NCBI GenBank assembly: GCA_004380135.1
Contig: QXCR01000335.1
Location: 1-14,967 of the forward strand
Source of the DNA: Stemphylium vesicarium
Lineage: Eukaryota > Ascomycota > Dothideomycetes > Pleosporales > Pleosporaceae
Length of the DNA: 14,967 nt
Reading direction: 5' to 3'
How positions within the stretch are numbered: position 1 is the stretch's first letter; the number at the start of each line of letters is the position of its first letter. A program made the position numbers and the translations under genes. Below the pieces are notes generated by a model. It ran no database searches. It saw nothing but the letters and a program-made list of their open reading frames with translations, and was not told the DNA's origin. Positions 7,793-14,967 of the stretch are shown here, in pieces.

Positions 7793-8960
7793 GCGGACTC
7801 TGCATCACTAAGAGCAGACTCGGCTGCATTAAAGGCTAGCAATGAAGCACTCCTTGCCAACCTAGCTAAGCAAGAGAATCGACATGCGCAACAGATACTA
7901 GAGCTCCGTCAAGAGATAGAGACTATCAAGACTAGGTCTGCTCTAGTTACTACCCTAGCTCTTACCCGCACCAATGCTAAAGCTAGGTAAGTTCGTTACG
8001 ACGAGCTATCTAGAAGTGGCTTAAAGCCTATAACGCTACTAACTACGAGCTTTAAGGACCTACTCTAAACTAACTATCTACCTAACCCGCCTCTATTTAA
8101 TAGCTAATAAAAAGACCTCCCTACCTTCGTCTATAAGCTAAGGTATAAGCTAGAGGGTAACGCTAACTAATACCTAAATAAGAGATCCCGCCTACTATAT
8201 ACCTACTCTTAATTAGAGAAGGATGCTATAGCTCTTATTAACCTACTTATAGATAGGGATATTTATAATATAGACTAACTTATTACCTTTCTTAAAGCCA
8301 CGTACGGAGATTCTAATAAAGAACTAATAGCGTTAAGCCAACTAAGTAGACTTTATTAAGGGAAGCGTAGCTTCACTTCCCACTTCGCTAAATTCTAATA
8401 ACTAGCTACTAATACTAGACTTAATAAAATTAGCCTCATCGCTTCTCTCCGTAACTCCTTATCTTACGAACTATAACGCGCGATAGTTAGAGAGGCATTG
8501 CCTAGTAATCTTAACGACTACGCCAATCTTATCTCCACGTACGACAATAATCTCCGCTTCCTACCAGACCGCCCGCGCCGTCTCCTAGTAGCCCACCCTA
8601 ACGCGATGGATATAGATGTAATGAACTACGCTCCCACTAACTCTGCCGAACGCTAGAAGAGAATTAAGGAAGGCCACTGCTTTAAATGTAACTAGAAAGG
8701 CTATATATCTAGTAATTATAGCGTCTCTCTACCTACTTAATATATCTAATTATATAGCGCTAATAACTAGACCTATACTTACTCTATAGGATCTAATACT
8801 TTAAGATCCTACTAATTCTCTAGATCTTAAGAATAACGCTCTTATAGCTAGTCTTAAAAAGGAAAAGCTTTATTCTAAGAATAAGTTACTTCTTAGAACT
8901 ACGTATATATTAAATCTCTACTAAACTTTAGTCTAAATCTTAAATTAGTACTTAGAAACG
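7793..8960 (+). pseudogene. gag: gag of gypsy element B, RIP-inactivated
   Basis: The frame opens with a lightly mutated stretch (7793-7987) with no stop and coiled-coil character, for example LAKQENRHAQQILELRQEIE. It passes a TAA at 7988-7990 and continues through a Gag core with KDLPTFVYKLRYKLEGNAN near 8112-8170 and ATYGDSNKEL near 8298. A second mild patch (about 8440-8690) includes FLPDRPRRLLVAHPNAMDID. The zinc knuckle starts CFKCN (8678-8692), but the His and third Cys of the CCHC pattern are now Tyr. Downstream the frame is Ser/Gln-rich and fades by about 8960. Most stops fit Gln or Trp codons. The start codon is not identifiable. Gag would assemble particles in the cytoplasm. Confidence 0.85.
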
Positions 8961-11900
8961 CTATATTATAATACCCTATACTATATAGTAAGGTAATATT
9001 AAGAGTAATCTTAATACCTTAGTTAATACTAAAGTTACTAATATTAAATATATTTATAGAGACCTCGCGCGTAATCTAAAACTATATTAAGATCTACTAC
9101 TTTATATTATCTATCTAACTAGATTTACTAGAACTATACTTAATAGTAGAGAAGTATCTTATACTATTACCCTAAAACTATAATATAATAATTACGACGA
9201 GTCTATACAACTCTACGTTACGAACACTAGCTAATACGAGCTAATACTTAGCTAGCTATAGATAAATAAGTATTAGGTAAATCTAGACTATACTAATAAA
9301 AAGTTAGTCTTTACCGCCTAGCGATGTATAGAACGTTGCCTAAGAGCTATCTAAGTTATTATCCCTTCGCCTAATAGCTAGTAAAGTAATAATAATAATA
9401 CTTATACCTAAACTCTAAAACTTAAGTACGTGCCACAATAATAGCACGACTACTAGCTACCTAAGATAAAGCGCTAGCTGAACGAATCTGCACCTGAACC
9501 CGCATCCGACTCTAACTCCGACTGCACCCCGTCAATAGACGAGCAAACTAACTCGTTGAAGTCACAGCTAAAACTCGACATCTACTACATAGGTGCTGCT
9601 CCATTCATGAGCCTAGCACGCAAGAGAGGCTATGAAATCTGTGCCGTTAGCATCGCCGACATCGACAAGGCACTAGCTAAAAAGAAGCACACTAATCTAT
9701 TCACGAAAGTTCCTCCTAAATATTATAATCTAATAGACGTCTTCTTATAAGAGAATTCTAATAAACTACCCCTATAATAATTATACGACTATAAGATTAA
9801 ACTAGTACCTAGAAAATAGTATAGATTTAGTCTACTATATAGTATATTCTAGAATAAACTTAAGGTATTACGTAAGTATCTTAAAGACTATCTATTAAAG
9901 AGATTTATCTACGTAAGCTCCTCTTCTATCGCCTCGCTTATTATCTTTATTAAGAAACCTAGCGGCGGGCTACGCTTCTACGTTAATTACTATACTTTAA
10001 ATGCTATTACTATTAAGAACTATTACTTAATCCTATTAATCTAAGAGACCTTAAGCTAACTAAGTAAGGCTAAGTACTATATAAAGCTTAATATTATTAT
10101 TACCTTTAACTAATTAAGAATTACTAAAGGGGACGAATAGCTAATAGCTTTCCGCACTTAATATAGGCTATTTAAATACCTAGTAATACCCTTTAGACTA
10201 GCTAATGCACTAAGCACGTTCTAATACTTTATAAACGATATATTACGCCCATTCTTAGACGTCTTCTATACTACCTACTTTGATAATATCTTAATTTATA
10301 GTAAGAATCTCTATAAGTATAAGGAGTATATACGATCTATTCTAAATGCTCTTTAAGAAGCTAGACTCTAGCTAGACGTAGATAAATATAAATTTTACTA
10401 GACTAAAGTAACTTACCTTAGCTACGTAGTTAGAGTAGATAGAATATAAATAGACCTAAAGAAGGTATAAGCTATTATAGACTAGGAGTACCTAAACAAC
10501 GTTAAGGATATTAGAGTATTTCTAGACTTTGCAAACTTCTACTAATAGTTTATAGATAGCTTCTCCTACCTAGCCGCTCTGCTAATAGCCCTAACTAAGA
10601 AGGATACTAAGTTCTTCCTTAATAATAATTACTAGAAGGCTTTTAATGCTTTAAAGCACGCCTTTACTACTACGCTAATACTACGACACTTCGACCTTGA
10701 CCTCCCAATTATCGTAGAAGTAGACGCTTCTAACTACGTTACCGCGGGAGTACTCTTACAGATGGCGCCCAATAGTACTCTTCGCCTAGTAGCCTACTAC
10801 TTAAAGAGAATAAACTCTATAGAGAATAACTATAAGATCTATAATAAGGAGCTACTCGCTATTATTTATTATTTTAAGTAATAGAGACCTAAACCAGAGA
10901 GCGCATCCTTCCTAATTACGGTGCTTAGCAACTATAAAAACCTATAGTACTTCACAACTACGAAATAGCTTAGCCACTATTAAGCTTAATAGTCTAAATA
11001 TCTCTCCCGATTTTAGTTCACAATTACATACTAACTTGGCAAGCATAGTGAGAAACCTAACGCTCTAACTCGTCGTTCTCAAAACCAACTCGCATAAGAA
11101 GAAGCACGAGAAGCTCGCAAGTAGACACTACTTCGTCTAGAACTATTCTAGAATCCTCCTATAATTAGACTAGTAGAGACTAATAGATCTATCTAGGAGA
11201 TTATTAAAGAAGGATACTAGCCTACACCTAATAGGTACCCTAAGAACCCATTTATATAGGAAACCCTATAGCTATTATATAATAGCATATAATAGTTAAA
11301 GACTATTATCTTAAGTAACTATAAAAACTATAATAGCTATCTATACTATAAGAATAAGCTCGTTATCCCTAATAATAATAAACTAAAGATTAAGATTCTC
11401 TAAGTAGCCTATAACGCTCTCTCTAGTAGTTACCTTAGCTAAGGGAAGACTCTTAAACTTATCTAACGCGAATACTACTAGCCCTAACTATTTAAGACTA
11501 TCTAATAATACGTATTCTATTATTATACCTACTATTATTTAAAGGCTTCTCGCGAGAAGTATTATAGCCTATTAAAACTATTACCTATACTTAAATAATA
11601 CTAGGTAGATATCTCTATTAACTTTATAGTTAACCTACCTAAATTAGAAGGATATAAGAATATAATAGTAGTAGTAGACTGCCTATCTAAATACTACTAC
11701 TTAATCCTATGTAGTAAGATAGAGGCTCCTAATATAGCGCGTATATTTCTCCGCCACGTCTGGTGCAACTATGGCCTTCCCAACATGATTATTTCTAATA
11801 GAGGTAGATAGTTCATTTCTACCTTTTATAACGAATTGTGTAGCTAGCTAAAGATTAACTCGCGCTTCTTAACTAGCTACTATCCCGAAACTAATAGGTA

Positions 11901-12726
11901 AACTAAGAACGCTAACGCCGCGATAGAACAAGTCCTACGCGCGTATACGAACTACTAGTAAAATAACTAGGTCTAGTAGCTCCCTATTACTTAATTTAAA
12001 GCGAATAACACTATTTTAGAATCTACTAGAGTATCTCTAATAATAGCCTACTATAGTTAGAACCTCTATATAGGCTTTAAACCGCCTATAAATAAAATAC
12101 GCCCTACTTATTAAGCTCTCTAAGCGCGAGAGGTAAACGTAATAATAGATAAGATACGCGATATTACTAAGTTTATCTATAAGGAAATAACTTAGGCTTA
12201 AGCCCTATAGTAAGAATATATAAACTATAGGCGTCTACCCGCACTAGTATACGAAACTAGTAACGAAGTATAGCTAAACGCGCGTAATATTTAAACGCAA
12301 TAAGCTTTTAAGAAGCTTAATTAGAAGAACTTAGGGCTATACTAAGTAGCTAAGAAAATCTCTTCTTACGCGTACTACCTTAACTTACCCAAATCTATAA
12401 AGATACACTCTATATTCTATATATCTCTCCTCCGTCCTACCGCTAGAAAGTAAGACTATATACTAGGCTAGCACGCGCTACCGCCTAAGCCTATTATTAT
12501 AGAGAATAAAGAGGAATACTTTATTAAGAATATTAAAGGTCTCTACTTTAATAAGTATAGAAAGAGACACGAGTACTACGTAAAATAGATAGGGTATAAT
12601 AAGTTAACTTAGAAACCCGCCTTTAACTTAAAGAATAACGCGGCTATAGCTACCTTCTATAAAAGATTCCCTAATATACTTAAACCTCTATTATTATAAT
12701 AGATACTTATAGGAGCTTAAGAGTAA
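8961..12726 (+). pseudogene. pol: pol of gypsy element B: protease, RT, RNase H, integrase, chromodomain; RIP-inactivated
   Basis: The frame differs from gag and is continuous at every landmark. The protease motif reads LVNTKVT with N-T-K at 9025-9033, where D-T-G is expected. An unmutated island (about 9436-9750) encodes the protease-RT linker, with LDIYYIGAAPFMSLARKRG and ICAVSIADIDKALA. RT: SGGLRFYVNYYTLN from 9961; KLNIIITFN with first Asp changed to Asn (10090-10092); active site TYFDNILIYSK with YFDN at 10276-10287, where YxDD is expected. RNase H: IIVEVDASNYVTAGVLLQ in a spared patch near 10705-10760 and KELLAIIYY. Integrase: first Asp to Asn (11620-11622), second Asp to Asn (11797-11799), Glu to Lys (11905-11907), still at D,D-35-E spacing. 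A chromodomain (about 12499-12670) carries EYYVK*IGYNK. The natural stop is near 12718-12726 but cannot be told from RIP stops. Confidence 0.92.
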
Positions 12727-12737
12727 GAGGGGGGTAC
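12719..12737 (+). other. Polypurine tract of gypsy element B
   Basis: The sequence AAGAGTAAGAGGGGGGTAC ends exactly where the 3' LTR begins. A G-rich tract of this kind primes plus-strand DNA synthesis, and it confirms plus orientation. Confidence 0.85.
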
Positions 12738-12994
12738 TATTATAGTAACTACTATAGTTCCTTTAACACCTAAACGCTCTATAACGCTGGGTGCTCCGTA
12801 AGCACCTCGATTCTGCTAATTGGCTAGCCAAGCCCGAGCGCCATACGCACGGGCCTTACACATATTTCCTCACCGCCTCTGCATTCTGCTTCTGTTTCTT
12901 TACGCAACGTCTTGTATTACACCAGATATTGTACGTAGCTACAATTAACGCTTCTAGTAAGCTCTTAAACACGTGCTCGTAGCATCTCGTGACA
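12738..12994 (+). repeat. 3' LTR of gypsy element B
   Basis: Partner of 7453-7709. In this copy the inward first 60 bases are mutated (starts TATTATAG instead of TGTCACGG), while the outward remainder is nearly intact and ends GTGACA. The short open frame at 12791-12982 is LTR sequence, not a gene. Confidence 0.95.
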
Positions 12995-13392
12995 CTTCTA
13001 ATAGTCTACGCATTTAGTAATAAAGAAGGTAATCTTATCCTTTATATATAGAAACTCGTAATTTCGCTTAAGAAGTTCTATTATTTAAGTAATACTAAGG
13101 TAACTATATATAAGGTTATTATAGTATTACTTAATAATTACTTCTTATAATTCTTCTAGTACCTTATTAGTAATTTATATAACTAGGTTTAGCGTCTTTA
13201 CTAGTCCTAATAATCTATCTTTATAGCGTGTGAGTATTATAGATTTATTAATTATCTTTATTTCTATAATATTATATCTATAGCTAAGAGTATTAGCTCT
13301 ACTATTATCTTTTCTTAGTATAAATATAATCTTAAACTTATATTATCCTAATTCTTATAACTATTAAACTTATTATTTATTAAGTACCTTAG
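12995..13392. other. Spacer between gypsy element B and the copia LTR
   Basis: These 398 bp are AT-rich and RIP-mutated. One plus-strand frame from about 13014 reads through the region with only TAG/TAA stops and some hydrophobic stretches, but its stop density is about what TA-rich DNA gives by chance and I recognise no motif. I call no gene here. Confidence 0.5.
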
Positions 13393-13404
13393 TGTAAGAA
13401 AGGT

Positions 13405-13453
13405 ATAGCGGAGGATTACTAATACTATTAGTAATAGTATTAGTAATAGCGGA
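13405..13453. repeat. 33-bp near-perfect palindrome flanked by 8-bp direct repeats
   Basis: Bases 13415-13447 form two 16-base arms (ATTACTAATACTATTA and its reverse complement) around a single central G. The palindrome is bracketed by ATAGCGGA at 13405-13412 and 13446-13453. It lies in what would be the transcribed R/U5 part of the copia LTR, so the RNA could form a strong hairpin. A role in termination or polyadenylation is a guess. Confidence 0.65.
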
Positions 13454-13677
13454 AGATAGGAACTAGAGTTGAAAGTATATCTATTAGATATAAAGGGGGG
13501 AGTTAGATACTAAGGTATTATCGCTATCTACTCGTTATTATATACAAATGCTAGGTTATCTAGAATATTCTATCTTACTAATAGATAACCTAGATATACG
13601 TAATTTCTACGTTATAGATTACGTATATAAGAACGTAATAGCTATAGTAGTACTATTCTAGCTAAAAGAGTACTAGT

Positions 13678-13717
13678 GCTTACTTAAGCTTACTAAGGCT
13701 TACTTAAGCTTAATTAA
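13678..13717 (-). repeat. Two 20-bp tandem repeats in the copia LTR (U3 side)
   Basis: Bases 13678-13697 and 13698-13717 share a 15-base identical start, GCTTACTTAAGCTTA, and differ only near the end of the unit. A further GCTTA follows at 13718. The unit contains AAGCTT-type palindromes. Tandem repeats in the U3 of LTRs often act as transcription-factor sites; that role is inferred here. Confidence 0.65.
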
Positions 13718-13732
13718 GCTTATATTCTAATA

Positions 13733-13745
13733 CGCCCCCTTAAGC
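13733..13745 (-). other. Polypurine tract of the copia element
   Basis: On the minus strand the bases before the LTR read CTTAAGGGGGCG(T), a G-rich tract next to the presumed TGTTAG start. It supports the minus orientation and the LTR boundary at 13732. Confidence 0.65.
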
Positions 13746-13850
13746 TTAATAAGCTTAATTCTAGTAGTAGTAATTTAGTAACTCTCTCTACTAGTATTAC
13801 TCTTTTAGATAAGGTAGTAGATTTACTTCTACTTTAAAGTTCTTAATCTT

Positions 13851-14966
13851 TTATATACTAATAGACTTAGTTAAGCTATCTACTAGTAGAGTAACTATAG
13901 GCTAATAGGACAATTCTATTTCCTTATTTTTAACCTTTTCTCTAACAAAGTAATACCTAATATTAACATGCTTAGTTCTAGCGTGATATATAGGATTCTT
14001 CGCTAGTTCTATAGTACTTTGGCTATCTGTTTTAATAATCTTTGTGTTATTAAAAATAGGAATAATCAAGCTTATCTCTTTAATAAAGAGATTTAGATAT
14101 AAGCTCTCTTTAACTGCTTCTTTGTAGGCCATAAACTCAGTCTCTGCGCTAGATAGTGCAACAGTTTTTTGCAATTTTGATAGCCAGGATATAGCGCTAC
14201 TATTCTTATTATGGCTTAATAAGAATATATAGCCTGTAGTAGACCTTCTACTAGTAAAATCGCCCCCCCAATCTGAATCTATAGAGCTAGTTAGATTAAT
14301 TATTTTATCTAGCTATTTTAGCTCTATAGGCTTAGATTGAGTTTTACTAGGATTTAGATTGTAGCTTAATGCTAGATCCTTAGTATACTTTATATAGCCC
14401 TAGAGGTAGTTTAGACTATTAAAGTAATCTATACTAGGATTAGACATATACCTAGCTAAGCTGTTTATAGCGTATGCTATATCAGGCCTAGTAAAAGTAG
14501 TAATATAGATAAGAGAGCTAATTTCTTATTAATATCTTTAGATATCTCTTAGATAAGCCTCTTCTTTATTACTTTCTAGCTTAGTATTAGGAGCTAGCGG
14601 AGCTTCTCTAGGTTTAATACCTTCTTTATTAAACTTAGCTAGTAGTCTACTAATGTGTTTTTCTTAGGTTAAATATAGAGATCTTGTTACTCTATTTTAA
14701 TAGATCTCTACTCTAAGAAACTCTTTTACTTCGCCTAGGTTCTTTATTTCTAAAGTAGAAATAGAACTAAGCTCTTTAAATAGACTATCTATTATTTGCT
14801 TACTTTTTACAAATATTAATAGATCGTCTACGTAAGTAGCTATTATAACCTTTTTACTAGTGCTCATATAGGTAGCAGTATCAGTTTGTAAAGGAGTAAA
14901 CTCTAGTTTAGCTAATAGACTAGCTAGCAGTTTTTCCCACTGTCTAGAGGCTTGTTTTAGACCATA
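13851..14966 (-). pseudogene. pol: copia pol, C-terminal part: reverse transcriptase and RNase H, with scattered stops
   Basis: Translation from the window edge begins YGLKQASRQWEKLL, the copia RT motif following its core. The active site ATYVDDLLIF is intact, with YVDD at 14823-14834. The linker TFTRPDIAYAINSLARYM precedes the RNase H domain, which holds DSDWGGD, STTGYIF, LSSAETEF, TDSQSTIELAKNP and HARTKHVNIRYYFVRE. These are the classical Ty1/copia RNase H signatures, with acidic residues present. The longest uninterrupted stretch is 13902-14174. I count nine in-frame stops, TAA or TAG, most of them explainable as former Gln or Trp codons; the frame is otherwise continuous. The C-terminal end LLVDSLTKSISI runs to a TAA at 13851-13853, but the natural stop may be slightly further left. 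The enzyme would copy element RNA into DNA in cytoplasmic particles. Confidence 0.9.
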
Positions 14967-14967
14967 T

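Larger units (their letters stand above)
7453..12994 (+). mobile_element. Ty3/gypsy chromovirus-type LTR retrotransposon B, complete but RIP-inactivated
   Basis: Two 257-bp direct repeats (7453-7709 and 12738-12994) with TGTCAC...GTGACA ends bound 5.03 kb of plus-strand coding sequence. The order is gag with zinc knuckle, protease, RT, RNase H, integrase, chromodomain, then a polypurine tract, as in Ty3/gypsy chromoviruses. Its LTR sequence is unlike that of element A and the proteins differ, so it is a separate family. Catalytic residues of protease, RT and integrase have been changed, all by G-to-A. No target-site duplication is visible (GTAGG at 7448-7452 against CTTCT at 12995-12999). Confidence 0.95.
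13393..13732 (-). repeat. Probable 3' LTR of the copia element
   Basis: Only one copy is in the window, so the ends are inferred. In element orientation it starts TATTAGAATATAAGC (probably TGTTAG before RIP) right after the polypurine tract at 13732. I place the end at CTTACA (13393-13398, TGTAAG on the plus strand), giving about 340 bp with near-matching TGTNAG ends. A shorter version ending near 13502 (GTTAG on the plus strand) is possible. Inside are 20-bp tandem repeats near the start, a TATATAA on the minus strand at 13538-13544 that could be a promoter TATA box, a C-rich run (G6 at 13495-13500 on the plus strand) and a palindrome near the end. Confidence 0.6.
13393..14967 (-). mobile_element. 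Ty1/copia LTR retrotransposon, 3' part only, mildly RIP-mutated
   Basis: The minus strand encodes RT then RNase H of the copia type, followed by a polypurine tract and a probable 3' LTR. The 5' LTR, gag, protease and integrase would lie beyond 14967. RIP damage is light compared with the two gypsy elements: a 90-codon open frame survives, the RT and RNase H catalytic residues are intact, and there are about nine stops in 371 codons. This suggests a younger insertion, one exposed to fewer RIP cycles, or a lower-copy family. Confidence 0.9.

Noticed and set aside
12791..12982. 63-codon plus-strand open frame
   Set aside because: It lies wholly inside the 257-bp LTR of element B and survives only because that part is unmutated; the other LTR copy does not preserve it.
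13014..13392. Possible decayed host gene in the spacer, as one frame has only TAG/TAA stops
   Set aside because: The stop density is what TA-saturated DNA gives by chance, TGA is depleted everywhere by RIP, and no motif is recognisable.

Overview
The window looks like a block of dead transposable elements from a filamentous ascomycete (Pezizomycotina) genome. I see no host gene, tRNA, rRNA or CRISPR array. Three things point to such a fungus: a Fot1/pogo-type DDE transposase tail, two chromodomain-bearing Ty3/gypsy retrotransposons and a Ty1/copia element; very low CpA/TpG with a large excess of TpA over most of the sequence; and reading frames peppered with TAG/TAA where Gln (CAG/CAA) or Trp (TGG) is expected. 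This is the footprint of repeat-induced point mutation (RIP). I cannot name a species.

Layout. 1-326: 3' end of a transposase gene, + strand, hardly RIP-mutated, with one apparent frameshift. 327-988: AT-rich, heavily mutated, no recognisable gene. 989-7175: complete Ty3/gypsy element A (6.19 kb, minus strand) with 217-bp LTRs, gag and pol (protease, RT, RNase H, integrase, chromodomain). 7176-7452: spacer. 7453-12994: complete Ty3/gypsy element B (5.54 kb, plus strand) with 257-bp LTRs and the same domain order. 12995-13392: spacer. 13393-14967: 3' part of a Ty1/copia element (minus strand; LTR, polypurine tract, RNase H and RT), cut off by the window end.

A and B lie head to head, with their 5' LTRs 277 bp apart. 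B and the copia element lie tail to tail. Each gypsy element would have encoded what it needs to copy and insert itself: Gag particle protein, protease, RT/RNase H, integrase, and a chromodomain that in chromoviruses is associated with targeting to heterochromatin. Neither can now make a protein. The copia copy is far less damaged than A and B.

The pol frames of A and B hold together over at least 3 kb at every landmark I checked, so the visible inactivation is by transitions rather than indels. RIP damage is patchy. The outward-facing part of each gypsy LTR and several internal islands are nearly unmutated, while the inward parts are saturated. I found no clearly new biological system. The best leads are the reciprocal LTR mosaics, the spared islands, the missing target-site duplications and a few palindromic or tandem structures in LTRs and leaders.
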